A stretch of 64,000 nt of DNA from Hydractinia symbiolongicarpus (taxonomy: Eukaryota; Cnidaria; Hydrozoa; Anthoathecata; Hydractiniidae). Position numbers and translations under genes: made by a program. Under the pieces are notes generated by a model, which was not told the origin of the DNA, did not search any database, and worked only from the letters and a program-made list of their open reading frames with translations. Location of the stretch: the NCBI RefSeq assembly GCF_029227915.1, contig NC_079879.1, positions 6,636,001 to 6,700,000 of the forward strand, in the 5' to 3' direction. Every line of letters begins with the position of its first letter. The first letter of the stretch is position 1. Of the stretch, positions 25,050-36,507 are shown piece by piece.

Positions 25050-26745
25050 TTCAAGATATTGACTCGTTCAACACATAGATCCTTTTAAATAGATCGTGTT
25101 TGCTTATCATTTTCGGCGTTAAAAGAAGCAATGACTTTGTTTTGCTATCGTTAAATATGAGATTTTCCGTTTTGTGACATTCTGCGAGTTGGTTGCTGTC
25201 AGTGATAATAAGAAGTTTGCAATGATTGTAAATGCTGGTATCGTTAAAGTATTTAACAGAGTTTAGTTTAATGTCTTTAGGGCCTAATACACCCTGAGGG
25301 ACCCCATAGTTAATCAACCTCATTTGCTCATTTCGGTCGTCAACTTAATATGAATTAATGACGCTCAGTTGTATACTTATAAAAAAACTTCCAGACTGTG
25401 CTTGAATACATTCATACTTGACAGGCTTTGCATCAAAAATTAATAATTATCGAATGCTTTGAAATGTCGGAATTAATATGGCTAATGTAACTTTGCTTTT
25501 ACTCATTGCTCGTTTAATGTCATTTCTTAATTTGAGTAGTTGCGTAGTCGTAGAATAGCCACGTCGAAAGCCGGATTGCGTATCGATGTCTGAAATTTGC
25601 AGGCTAGCAATACGGCTTTTTAGGTATTTTGATTGGCTTAGAGCTCCTGAAAACAGGCCGATTTAGAGAGGTTTTTCCAGTCATCAAGAAAAATAGTAGC
25701 TTAAAATATAAACAAGCACGAAAAACAAGTTTCAAGAAGCATTGGAAATAATTATATTTCAACTCCTACAGTACATTTATCAATAAAAAACATTTTCATG
25801 GGATAAAAACAACAACAATGTCAAGTTTATCAGTTAAAATAACTAGATTCATCAACATTCTGTCTGAATGTTTCTTCAGCATTGCTAGTTAACTAGCTAC
25901 ATTGTCCATAAAAAACGATGTTTTGATATCCAGTTTTATTAAAAGTACTAAATACAGGACGACAAAATTATAAAAATACGTCTCCTCTTACTTTCAGACT
26001 CGTTCTTTCAGCTTTTTGGTTACTCAGTCAATATAAAACTCGTTGAAGCCCATGTTATCCTGGCTAGCTAGCTAGTTAAAAATTTACTTCAATATTCCCT
26101 GTTCTAACTAAATTTTAGTTCAGCATTTAACTTTTCACATTCTCCTGTAAGTGTTGGACATAGTATTTGTTTTGTTTATAAAGATTTATTCATCAGCTAC
26201 AGCTTGTGGAAATTTACCAGTATTTCATCATGTCCACAGGAATCCATTATATCCATTTTAATTTCCTTTATTTCGCTATAATTCGTTTTAGTGATACTAA
26301 ATCCAAGTTCAGGTTCGCCGATACGCTATGCGATGACTTCATTCTAACCTCTGGAAGCTTTCTCTCGATCAGTGAGTTTTGATGCTAACGTTGAAAAGTG
26401 AGCAATTAGCTCTAATGGATGGTGTTATTACTTCAAAATTCGATTTATTGTCTTCCAAACAATTTTAGCTTGCCTGGAAGATAAGCCTGTTTCTTAAACA
26501 ACACTTTTATGATTTTGATCGTGTTTTTAGATCGTTTCGAGCGTTTTGATAAACCCGACAGCCATGTGTGCAAGCGGTCTCCTTCTGATCTACTCTTATA
26601 TTTTTGAGTGTGTTTTGTAACGATACTATCCCTGTATCCTGCATCCAGTGGGCAATGGGTCGCGTAAGCTTGACTCTACGGAGAGCTGCATTACGATCAA
26701 CGCATTATGACACAATTTTGTTAAGTGCTTTAATTTCATCCTAAA
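25050..26745 (-). pseudogene. Decayed LINE (connecting region and reverse transcriptase pieces)
   Basis: Read on the - strand from about 26745: a degenerate linker between endonuclease and RT is visible (HAPLKRVK-like NAALRRVKLTRP, then KIVWKTINRILK near 26450). From about 25600 come RT motifs: QSGFRRGYSTT (region before motif A), an interrupted motif A, then YGVPQGVLGP (motif B) and FNDTSIYN, a decayed (F/Y)ADD box whose first Ala is lost, followed by LIFNDSKTKSLLL (motif D region). Stops and frameshifts occur throughout. The interval ~25660-26250 shows no RT similarity and includes a CTAGCTAGCTAG block, so a later insertion or replacement is likely. Non-functional. Confidence 0.7.
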
Positions 26746-26854
26746 TTTGGATCATCAAAACTTTATTCGCAATGAGAATAAATTTATATCTAGGTTGAGA
26801 CCATATAAATTGTTCGCAATGAAAAAAAGATTATTCCACGGGCTACGACTGTCT

Positions 26855-27300
26855 TTTAATAAAAGCCGTATTTTGTCTATCTCTGCGCGGACCAACCCCC
26901 CCCCCCCCCACGTTGAGCTAGAAAGATGTGCTACAGAAATACCAATATCAAGTGCGATATATTTTTACCCACTTTGTTGCGACGGGCAAATTTAAAGGAC
27001 GAGCGAGCCCGTGGATTGTTTCACAGGTGAACGACTAGTCTATTTAATAATAGCCGTATTTTGTCTGTTTGTCTGCAAAAACCGCGTCCTGTCACAGAAG
27101 CACGAAATGCGATAGATAAATGACGGGCGAGCCCGCCGATTTTTCCACGGGTTGACGGCTAGTCTATATCATAATACCTGTATACGTCTCTCTGTCTGCC
27201 GCGCAAAATGGTAACCGCAGTAGCGGGACGCACGAAATACGGAAATTATAGGATGGGTTAGTCAGTGGATTTATTCACAGGCCACCAACTAGTTTGTTAT
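26855..27300 (+). repeat. Tandem degenerate copies of a CCCGTGG/TATACGTCTGTCTG element
   Basis: Three to four copies of a unit of about 120 bp. Each carries an AGTCTAT-TAATAATA(G/C)C-GTAT start, a GTCTGTCTGTCTG-like run, a CGCACGAAAT segment, and a GGGCGAGCCCGTGGATTTTTCCACGG end. A run of 14 C occupies 26896-26909. The same unit occurs once at 20430-20540. Tandem internal arrays with such ends are reminiscent of Helentron-associated elements; that is an inference from motif style only. Confidence 0.6.
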
Positions 27301-27842
27301 GTTACTACTAATGTGGTCGATCAACTTTTGGTTGGTTTCAGAGTTGGTTGCAGGGTTGGTATATGTAAAATGTCTTTATTTCGCAGTATGGATTCCTTTC
27401 CGTCAGTGATAGATCTATGTGAAAATGTCTAATTAAAAATATTGCGCTATTCCATCTCACGTATATTTCGTTATCACATGGTCAAACGTTTTAAGCCATT
27501 CTAATTTTTATTTTTCAGTAAATTTACGTTGGTATACTACCCCAATTAAAAATTGGGTACTTTATTGACGATAATGTACCTCTATCCGTAACATTTTCCA
27601 AAATATTCTTTTACAGCCCAAAAAAAGTGTTCCTTTATATAACAAACAACATCGCCCCTCTTCCGTTCTCTCGATTATTAAAATGCGTTTTGCAGCCTTT
27701 AATATGAACATAGTTTTCTTGGAAATGGTTTGATTTCTCAGAAGTTGGTCAACCCATAAATGTAGCAGTTTTTTGCTACCTCGTAGCTGGCTTTTGTTGT
27801 GTTTAGAAAACAGTAAAAGTTAAAAAAACTTTATACTAAAAT

Positions 27843-30803
27843 ACGTGAGAATACTATTTATGCCGCGAATAAATTTTTATTTCGCAAAACTTGACCTGCA
27901 AATTTAAAACCATTTGGACATTAGTCGGCAGCCTCTGAAAAAATTCAGTGCAAAAGTGGTGGGAAAGGGAGCTGCAAATAAATCGCTACTCTCCGTTGCT
28001 ACGAAACAATAACTTCTTGTATCAATACTGTTGAAAAATCCTTGCCTGGACAATTGCCCCAAAAATTGTAAGAAGCACTCTTTATCCACTTGGCATATAA
28101 CCCCAATTCATGATATCATTTCTGCAAATTACAACTTCTCACCGCACATCCATTCTTAATTCACCCTGTTCAGACCACAACGAGCGAATATACTCGGTAT
28201 AAGCAAATTAAAGTACAGCTACTTTATGCATCGCTTACAAACTGTCTAGCAGTGATTGAGATTCGAACAGCGATCCTCAAAGTTGGGAGCTGCATACGAA
28301 CCAACTAAATCACGTGCCACAACATGTTAAAAACATAAATTTGTCACTTCCGCTATAATTAGACATTTTTCACATTCGTGAAAATTAATAACCGCAAAAA
28401 TTAGTGCTATCAAAGTGGGGCGATAGAACCAAAATTTAATGGCGTTACTTTGTCTACTTGTCTATTTAAAAAAAATGCTTTATCGCAATTAATTGTGAAT
28501 TGCACAATCTGACAAAATTAAATGTTGACTTTTTTGACAGTCGTTTATTATATGCCACAAAGGGGAAGTAGAAAATAGCTGTCTAAATATTTTGATTACT
28601 TGATGTTGTAATTAGATACTGTTTCTGGTGAAAATGATCGGTATTAACAAACAGAAACCATTAGACTTTATAGGATGTAAACATGACATTTGATGTGCGT
28701 TTAACTAGCAACTTGTTAGAAAAAGGAAAATGTTAAATATAGAAAAATGCGATTGTAATTAACATCTTAATCCATTTAATTGCAGGAAAGTCATCAAAAG
28801 GTTTAATATAAGCAAATGTTAAAATTCAAATCATCTGTGATCACAATAAATAATTGATCCACTCCTTCTTCTTAATCACTCAAAGGAGATATATTTTTTA
28901 TTGTTTTTCTTATAGCCCTGCTACATTGATGGCTAGTGACTTATATAAACTTTGTTGTTGTGCATATGTACCAGAAAGTTCCCAAAAACACAGCTTTTTT
29001 ATAAGGAGAAGTTTAATTTTAAATCCTTTGGATCATCTATTTTGTCTTAAATAATACATTTGTACAGAAAGTCTGTTGTTGCTTTGTGCGCAGGTTAAAA
29101 AACCGAAACAAAACACCAATTGCAGCTAGCTACATAGTTAGACTGGACCTTTCTCACGATGTGCATGTGTGTAAGTTGTATGTAGCTAATTTGTAGAAAT
29201 ACTAATTTCTACATAGCTAAACATTCATCTTAACACAAAAACAAAAATTTTAGGGTAAAAAAAGGCTAAAAGGGACTTTTAAAATGGCCACCTTTTCATT
29301 CTTCGTCTTCCAAACATCGTACCTCGGCTAGGACTTTATTTTATACTCAGTAATAAAAGTAATACGTTCTTCGAGTAAATAAAACTCCCTGTCTTTTTAG
29401 ATAAATGAGGATCAAAGAAATAGGACATGCAGCGCGTTCAGTTTGAACACATAGGCAAAATGCAGTTAGTAACAACGGAAGCTAATGGTAACTAAGTGTA
29501 TTACGACGTAATTCATATGGTGACTTCAAATAGCCCTTATGGTAAATTAAAAAGAATAAATGTGTCTGGTGATAATCACACGTATTAAGACAGGACACGA
29601 ATAAATCTTTTACGGTAACAAAATATGACATTAAATGTGAATTTAATTAGAAATCTCTTTGAAGAAGGTAAATTGTGAAAAAAAATTAGGGTCGAGATTT
29701 TAATCTGTTTAATTGCAAGGAAGTCATTACAACAAGAAGACTGCTTAATGTGAAATCAAACCTAAAAATGTTAATAAAATCTTTTACAGCATCTGTCAGT
29801 ATATTAATTGAATCTGTGCTGGAATCGTGATTTCGAGGCATCAGTTGCAGAAAATAAAACGAAGATATTCTAACAAAAACATTAAAATTATCTCTATATT
29901 TCAGCCATTTATTTCCTAGACTTTGCATCTTAGGAGAAGACGTGATAGAAATTCAAAATTATGACTATGCTTTACAAACAAACTATGATGCATGCTTTAG
30001 CAATTTAATGATTTTTTTATTTTGCATTATTGACATAAATTTTAACCAAAATGATTACATTAACTTTTTGTTCATGGGAGGTATATATAGACGCTAAACA
30101 ACGCTTTACATTTGAAAAGATTTGATAGCCGTGCTTAATTGTTGCAAGCATATAGGAGCAATGTAAAGGTGTAGCATCATAAGCAACACCTATGCTGTTA
30201 AATTAAATAGATGTGGAACCTTGTGTTATAGCATTGATACAGTTGTTTTCGAGTAGCAGGGGAATCCTTTACATTGTGAATTTAGTGGGTATGTCTTTTT
30301 CTGGGCTTGAAAGTCGGCCAAAGGTTTGAGATGAACATGTCACATCATTTAAATAACTAACTATGTGAAAAACAAGTTCGAATGACGAATTTAAAAAACA
30401 ACAAAAACAAACGAATAAATATTTCTATCGATATAACCATTTAGTGGTCACTGTAGTGGTCTGATTAAGTTTATGAATACAGGAGTACGAACTTTCTATA
30501 AGAAAATCATCTGTTTTTATAAGTTCAATTCTTTAGTTTTAAAACAATTGTTAACAAGAAGACTTTCGTCTAGTCTACTGTGTAACAGAAGACTATCCTC
30601 GATTCTCAAACAGAAGTAGTTCCTAGTACCCGTATTCCGCAATTAATTACTTAAATTCTTTTATCAATCACAAAAACAGAATTGTCTTCGGGTCGATATA
30701 CCTATTAGAAAATTGTTAACATTGCACCGAGAAAATTTATTTCCTCATGACATTAAAAGTTTACCGCACAAATCTCATTTCAAAAGGAGCAAAATGTTCC
30801 TGG
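27843..30803 (+). repeat. Segmental duplication, copy 1, first part (partner 60243-63275)
   Basis: This part aligns through its length with 60243-63275 in the same orientation. Shared landmarks include AAATTTAAAACCATTTGGAC, AAAGGGGAAGTAGAAA, ATCGGTATTAACAAACAGAA, TATGACATTAAATGTGAATT, ATTAATTGAATCTG and GACTTTCGTCTAG. It contains no recognised gene; the frames at 29686-29928 and 62168-62470 are similar to each other mainly because the DNA is. Homology resumes beyond inserted elements at 33421-33725 and 39715-40740. Confidence 0.85.
28252..28320 (-). mobile_element. tRNA-like SINE head
   Basis: On the - strand the sequence GGCACGTGATTTAGTTGG carries an A-box-like element (TGATTTAGTTGG), and about 33 nt downstream GTTCGAATC matches the pol III B-box core. 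The piece is about the size of a tRNA, and lies inside the duplicated segment at a point where copy 2 (around 60560-60720) has unrelated sequence, so it was gained after duplication or lost in copy 2. No convincing full cloverleaf was drawn. Confidence 0.45.
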
Positions 30804-31130
30804 GATCGAGGTTGGGAAATCGCCGCGGCCGATGTTTTTTATTTTATTTATTTTTTATTAAACGAATATTTATACTGGATATACATGTCAACTAAAAGCT
30901 GTTATAAATATGTGTCCAGTTAAAATATATAAAATGACATTAAAATATAAATATGTATACATAAATAATAAAACCAAGTATGATAGACACACAAGAATCA
31001 AGGACTGGTCAAAATAAAGAAGTCGGGTGAAAAAGAGTTTAAAATAATCTAGGAAAAAAGATTGAAGGCAGAGACAAACTGGGAAACCAATTTAAAGACT
31101 GGCTAAAGACCTAAGTATTATTAATAAAAA

Positions 31131-32738
31131 CTAATTGAAATGTTCATTTAAAAATGTTTTAAAATCAGACATGCCTAAAGAACGGGCCTCTAGAGGAAGC
31201 GTATTATAAATTTTTGCTCCCATGAAATAAAAACTTTTTCTGGCATACTCCGTTTTAATTTTTGGAATAGTAATCAACTTTCTGTTATTTCTCGTGTTCA
31301 TTTCATGATTTTGAGCGTGAAAATAGTTCTGAAAGACATTTGTTGCAGTACCATCAAGACTCGTTTTGACAACCAAGCACGCACGTTTTTTATTTTCATT
31401 TACTATTGATTTAAGCCGATTGTTCGGATCACTATAATCTCTACAACTATACACAACACGCAAAGCTCTCCTGTGCAGGGAATCCATTTTGTTATGCTGA
31501 GTGTTCGTGAGAGCCAAGAGATGCAGCCCACAATAGGTGAACGTTGGCATTACCATACTTTGATAAATTGACTTGGCGGTTGCAAGTTCGACTTCGTATC
31601 TGATTTTCGACAGAAGGTTTAAACGAGATGAGGCTTTCTTATAACATTTTCCAAAGAAAGTATTCATCGAGAGCGAACTTTCGATAAGGACACCAAGATA
31701 CTTATATTCGTTTGCTATCAGGACGTTCTGATGGTCAACTGTGATGTTAAAGTTGACCAGCTGATTTTTTACTTTCTTTGATGTTCCAAATAATAGAGCC
31801 TCAGTTTTTCCTTTCTTCAGATTAATTATAAGTTCGTTTTCTTTGCACCACGATGAAACGGCATCGAGATCTGCGTTCATTTTTGTAGTTATGTCTTCAA
31901 CGTTTTTCGAATTGCAGTACAATACGGTGTCATCAGCATATTTAATGAGCCTTGAATATTTAATGACATCGCCAAGATCATTGAAAATCAGCAGAAGCAA
32001 CAGAGGACCAAGGATAGACCCTTGCGGTACTCCAGAACATATATCAAAGCTTTCAGATTCACATTGATCAAATTTGACATTAGCTGTACGACAAAAAAGA
32101 TAATCTGTAAACCAATCTATTTCACGATCATGTATTCCATATTTCGGAAGTTTCGATAGCAATTTAGAATGACTAATTGTGTCAAATGCTTTCGTAAGAT
32201 CTATAAAACACGCACCAACCATATCTCCTTTATCAACATGTGAACGAATGTCATCTAATAATATGGTAACTGCTTGTTCGGTTGACATATCCTTACGAAA
32301 ACCAAATTGACGTGAATACAAAAGTTCGTTTTCCTCCAAATAGCTGTAAAGCTGATTATGAACAATTTTCTCAAGAATTTTGGAAAGAATTGGTAAGATT
32401 GATATTGGTCGATAATTGTCCAAAGTAGATCGAGTACCAGATTTGTAAACCGGTATAATTTTGGCATTCTTCCAGGCAGTTGGTATAATCCCAGTTGATA
32501 TCGATAGATTTGTAATGTGACATAAAGGATGTTTTATTGAATGCTTCGAATCTTTCAGTAAAGCGGATGGAAGGTCATCGTTACCAGTGGCTTTCTTTCT
32601 TTTTAATTTGCTAAGGTGATCACAAACTTCATCTGAAGAAACGTTTTTTAGATGGAAGGTTTTGTAAGTCTTGAACAATATATCTGACGGTTTTCTCCAG
32701 ATCGAATCACATAAAAGCCACGACTTCGACTTTATCGA
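31131..32738 (-). pseudogene. LINE reverse transcriptase (open 535-codon portion)
   Basis: Reverse transcriptase that would copy LINE RNA at a nicked target. The frame is open from just after a TAA at 32739-32741 to 31131; the first Met is at 32678, giving 515 residues from there. Counting from that Met: YRPIS near 89, GFRKDMST near 126, motif A FIDLTKAFD 158-166, motif B SGVPQGSILGP 215-225, catalytic YADD 247-250, then a motif D-like NLKKGKTEALLFG and YKYLGVLI. The C-terminal part after the thumb (SIYQSMVMPTFTYCGLHLLA, later LPLEARSLGMSDFKTFL) is also typical. All catalytic aspartates are present, so this domain looks intact, but the protein is cut off from its endonuclease by the stop. Upper-case shadows on the other strand are not genes. 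Confidence 0.85.
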
Positions 32739-33415
32739 TTAAACTATTGTTGAAAAGAATGATTTAAAGCCGTGCGCGATCTTGTTGCTATCTTTACATT
32801 TCTCTCCACCAATGTCAAACGTTTTGCAAGTTACATTTTCTGATGAGCTGGATAGATAAATCGATTTTAAAGTTTTCCAAAAGTTTTCGGGATCATTAGC
32901 GTTTTGTTCAAGCAAGTTCTTGCTATAGCTACTTTTGGAGGTCCGAAGCAGGATATTTACGCGATTTCTTTTGTTTTGGTACGCTCTTCGATCAAATTCA
33001 GATTTTGTTCCGCGCGATTTTCTTAATAATTTATCCCTTTCATTCATTGCAGCTTTAATTTCAGGTGTTAGCCAAGGTGCAGGTTTCGACTTTACGCGCT
33101 TCATAATAAAGGGAGCATGTTTGTTAAATACTGTGGAAACTGTTTGATTGAAATATTGCCAGGGCCGTGTTAACATTCTTTTGAATTATAGACATTTTGC
33201 CAATCAGAATTTTGGAGTTCAGCGTTCATTGTATTGTGATTATAGTTAGAGTAGTCTCGACAACGGATCTCTTTAGGTTTGAATTTTACGTGATTCAATT
33301 TACGCACACAGCCAACCAAATCATGATCACTGAAGGATGTCGGGAAAACGTCACTTGATCTAATATTTTCAGATTTGTTTGTGGCTATTATATCAATTTC
33401 ACGAATTACACGTCT
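32739..33415 (-). pseudogene. LINE endonuclease end and linker, frameshifted
   Basis: The upstream part of the same element. From about 33410 to 33175 (- strand) the frame reads REIDIIATNK...FSDHDLVGCVRKLN, the last motif of an APE-type endonuclease (SDHD contains the catalytic His). It ends at a stop after NSKEC. One base out of frame, 33176-32739 continues: APWLTPEIKAAMNERDKLLR and NDPENFWKTLKSIY, the family linker, ending at a TAA directly before the RT frame. Repairing one frameshift and one stop would restore continuity with the RT, so decay is slight. Not functional as it stands. Confidence 0.8.
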
Positions 33416-33420
33416 TAAGA

Positions 33421-33725
33421 ATGAAAATTTCCAAAATTAGGTAGAGAAATACAGGACATAAGTTTAACCTAGTCGAAACGCTCAGGAACGTTATAGGTAG
33501 GGTAGTCTACGCATGATACAAGAATATTTTTAGGCAAGTCAAAATTTTCGGAAGAAAAATTTAATTATGGCGTAAGACTCACGAAGTTCTTTCCCCAGAA
33601 TGACCTTGTGTTGTTGTAACACTTCCCCTATTTTTCAAAAAGTTTGATGAAGCACGGAGACTAAACACACTTAAAAGCCTAAGCAAAGAAGACGCGATTA
33701 CACTGCTTTATTACCGACCATTTCA
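33421..33725 (+). repeat. Segmental duplication, copy 1, second part
   Basis: Homology with copy 2 resumes here: AAATACAGGACATAAGTTTA, CGAAACGCTCAG, TATGATACAA(A/G)AATATT and AAGTCAAAATTT occur at both loci (copy 2 at 63333-63440), followed by a weaker match through CTTAAAAGCC. The homology stops near 33725, where a ~6-kb block of transposon sequence begins. Confidence 0.75.
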
Positions 33726-34505
33726 AATTAGTCCTCTTTTTGAGAAGCAAAGCGTAGTGAGCGCCAGCGAACAGAGCGTAGCGGAGCCCATTTTCTTATT
33801 AAATAAGCCAAATATATAGCCACTTCTCGCCCCTATACATCAAAAACATCGAGCACTCTTCCCCGCTATAAATTCAGACACATTTGACTGTGTTTCGTAG
33901 TAACTTTGTCTCGTAATTTCTCCCGTAAGTTTCAAATTTTGCGAGACAACGTAATTTTTCAGCACGGAGATGGAGTTTTTGTTGTTTTTTAAAGATGGTG
34001 CTAAGCGTAACTAGAAACAATATGAGGTTTTTCAAGAAAGAAGTGGAGGTTCTGTACCTAGTACATCACTATTTTCTACTTGTTATGAACCCCTTATTTG
34101 GCCTTACTTACACCCTGAAGCTAGCTAGCACAACAGTAGCAGCTAAGCTAGCATGAAACTACCAATTTAGCTAGCATAAAACAACCTATTAAATTTTCTT
34201 TTATGCTAGCATCATAATAGAATTCTTTATAACATTTTGGAGCTAGCTATCTGTTTCAAATTATGCACAGTGATTGACATAAGTCGGCTCTAATTAGGAA
34301 TGTCCATCACATAACTTATGCTTGATAGTTACATCCGTCACCATGAAATATGTTGGTCCTTTGTAATTTTTATTTAAATTTAGCATAAAATTAGATAGTT
34401 ACATACTAGCTTGAAAAATTCTTTCAGATGGATAAACAAAGCTGGCATAAAATTAACTACTTAACTGGGATGAAACTACCAATGTAGCTTGCATAAAATT
34501 AGCTA
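33726..34505. repeat. Repeat-rich spacer with AGCTAGCATAAAA motifs
   Basis: Starts with a GC-rich run in which AGCG recurs (AAGCGTAGTGAGCGCCAGCG near 33750). From about 34115 to 34505 the motif (T)TAGCTAGCATAAAA, and its complement TTTATGCTAGC, recurs at least five times with CTACCAATTTAGC and TTAGATAGTTACAT spacers. It could be the subterminal region of a DNA transposon. No coding frame. Confidence 0.5.
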
Positions 34506-34509
34506 ACCA

Positions 34510-35700
34510 AGTTATTTGCTGATGACACGTCCTTGTTTTCTATTGTAACTTCTATTGAAAAGTGTCTTGTGATGATTTAAACAGGGACCTCGATGCCATT
34601 AAGATGTGGGCTCATCAGTGGAAAATGTCATTTAACCCAGACCTCAATAAACAGGCTTCAGAAGTTGTTTTCGCTAAAAAAAGAACTCCTAAAATGCAAC
34701 CCCCACTTTTTTTCCACAATGCCCCTGTTTTAGTTGTACCTTATCAAAAGCACAACACTTGATGGGAAATTAGCCTTTGATCAAAATTTAAATGAAGAGA
34801 TTGCCAAAGCTAATAGAGGTATTGATCTTATCAAACAATTTTCCGGCAGCTTACCAAGAAGCGCTCTTGTTGCCATGTACAGGTTATTTGTGCGCCCTCA
34901 TCTCGATTATGCGGATGTAATTTATGACCAGCCGCATAATGATACCTTCTTTAGTAGGATTGAATCTGTTCAATATAATGCTGCTCTAGCAATAACAGGT
35001 GCTATAAAGGGGACATAATAGGTGATGGTATCGTAGGTTATGTTTATTTTATAAAATTGCAAGTGGAGATGCTCCTCAGTATCTCATTGATATTCTGCCT
35101 CCTTATGTGTGTTTGCGTAGTGTTTTTCGTAGAAATTTATTTAATCGCATCCCATCACGGAGTAACTACTTTGCAAATTCTTTTTTCCCGTATTTGATAA
35201 ATGAATGGAACAAACTCGATGTAGCAATCAGGGAATTAGATTCTTTGCCCTTGTTTAAAAAATTCATTCTCAAGTTTATTCGCCCTAAACCTTCTCCTGT
35301 TTATAATATGATGGACTCTCTTGGTTTGAAATTGTTAACACCTTTAAGAGTTGTGAGTCACCTAAAGGACCAAAAGCATTGGCATAACTTTGCTGATACG
35401 TTTGTTCCTTTATGTAATTGTGGACTTTTAGAATCAGAAACCACGTCTCACTTCCTCTTGCGCTGTATTTTTTATGATAACCAAAGAAAACTCCTTCTTG
35501 ATAATATTATAAAAATAATTGGTGATATTTCGACTTTTTCTGATGAAAACCTAGTGCGAGTACTTCTTTATGGCCAAGAAAACACTAATATGGCCGAAAA
35601 CGTATCTATACTAAATAAAGCAATACACCTTTTTCTAGTTTTAAAAGCGTTCTGCAAATTACTCATTGTTTTTGCGGGAATTAAAAAATTTCGACTATAG
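34510..35700 (+). pseudogene. LINE fragment: RT from the catalytic box to the C-terminus
   Basis: The coding similarity begins abruptly at KLFADDTSLFS (34508-34540), the RT catalytic box, so everything upstream is absent. It then continues, with frameshifts, through NRDLDAIKMWAHQWKMSFNP, FFHNAPV, TTLDGKLAFDQNLNEEI, ALVAMYRLFVRPHLDYADVI and IESVQYNAALAITGAIKGT. After a short deletion and a stop it resumes as RRLCLFYKIASGDAPQYL and 35107-35700 (FFPYLINEWNKLD..., with a CNCG...HFLLRC C-terminal Cys/His motif), ending with a normal TAG. This is a different family from the LINE at 30826-33420. At least three lesions; non-functional. Confidence 0.85.
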
Positions 35701-35929
35701 AAGACTTTAAGTTGTTCAGTTCTTTGGCAATAAAAAATTACTTGTCCTTACGGAAAAAATCTACTGTGGTTCCAAGGTAAGAAAATTGTTCTTCCATATA
35801 AACTAGATTTTATTCGCTGTAGCTAGCTAGCTATCTCTCTTTATCAGCCAAGGGCATTATTCTGCCAATACCTTTTTCTAGTTTGAACATTCATCTTTAC
35901 AAAGCTTACGGTGAGTACGAAGAAGGATG

Positions 35930-36265
35930 TACAGTGATACAGAATTGCAACACAGAGAGCGCTCTTTACTCAATGAGTACAAAAAAAAGTTTGATGATAT
36001 TTTATTGCCTGATCCAATGACAGTGAAAGATGGATGGGTTGGTGAAAAAGGGGCAGATGTACTTGGCCAAAATTTTATATAATGGACATATCTCGATATT
36101 ATTTGGAGGTTATATCTCACAGTAATCTGTGGCAACGTCCGGAGTGCAAGTACAAAGAGGGAAAGGCCTATCGCTATTTTTCAAACGGTTTCGTAGGAGA
36201 GATTCAGATTAATAACAAGATTTCTTCAAAGTATTGTTTATTCAAAGCAAAGTGTTTACTGTCAC
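35930..36265 (+). pseudogene. N-terminal exon of a SWIM/YqaJ-type transposon accessory protein
   Basis: The frame reads ERSLLNEYKKKFDDILLPDP then DGWVGEKG, and after small indels near 36070-36082 goes on as MDISRYYLEVIS, YKEGKAYRYFSNGFVGEI and YCLFKAKCLLSQRV, ending at an AAAGG|GTAC donor-like junction. The KAYRYF-x3-G-[FWV]-V...KC-x2-SQR signature is one I associate with animal proteins that carry a SWIM zinc finger and often a YqaJ nuclease domain; some Harbinger-type (ISL2EU-like) transposons encode such a partner. The following SWIM and nuclease exons are not seen here. It faces, tail to tail, the THAP/DDE transposase remnant at 36508-37963. The family link is from memory of the signature, not a search. 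Confidence 0.55.
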
Positions 36266-36507
36266 AAAGGGTACTACTGGACTTGCTTTACCTTGTGTTG
36301 ATTATACATGTGTTAAAAGAATGTTTATTATATATATTTGTACATAAAAGAAGACACAGTTTCTTATAATGAAGCAATTTGAAAGAACCAATTTGACAAA
36401 AGGCAAAAACTTAGTTCTTATCTGTACATACAAAACATAAACAGCCAGACCACAAATTTATCTGAAGGAATGAAATGACATATAAAATATTCCATACTAT
36501 AAAATGT

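Larger units (their letters stand above)
30826..33420 (-). mobile_element. 5'-truncated jockey/CR1-type LINE
   Basis: A non-LTR retrotransposon inserted in copy 1 of the segmental duplication; copy 2 lacks it near 63290. On the - strand it begins inside the APE-type endonuclease (REIDIIATNK, then the conserved SDHDLV near 33340), continues through a linker and a full reverse transcriptase, and ends in a 3' untranslated region with a TAAAATAAA-type tail at about 30826. The N-terminal ORF1 and most of the endonuclease are missing, typical of 5' truncation. Only one in-frame stop (32739-32741) and one frameshift (near 33175) break the remaining coding sequence, so the insertion is fairly young. 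No clear target-site duplication was identified. Confidence 0.88.

Noticed and set aside
29686-29928. Frame similar to 62168-62470, suggesting a conserved gene
   Set aside because: The similarity is at the DNA level across the whole segmental duplication and the protein has no recognisable features; conservation beyond background cannot be judged by eye.
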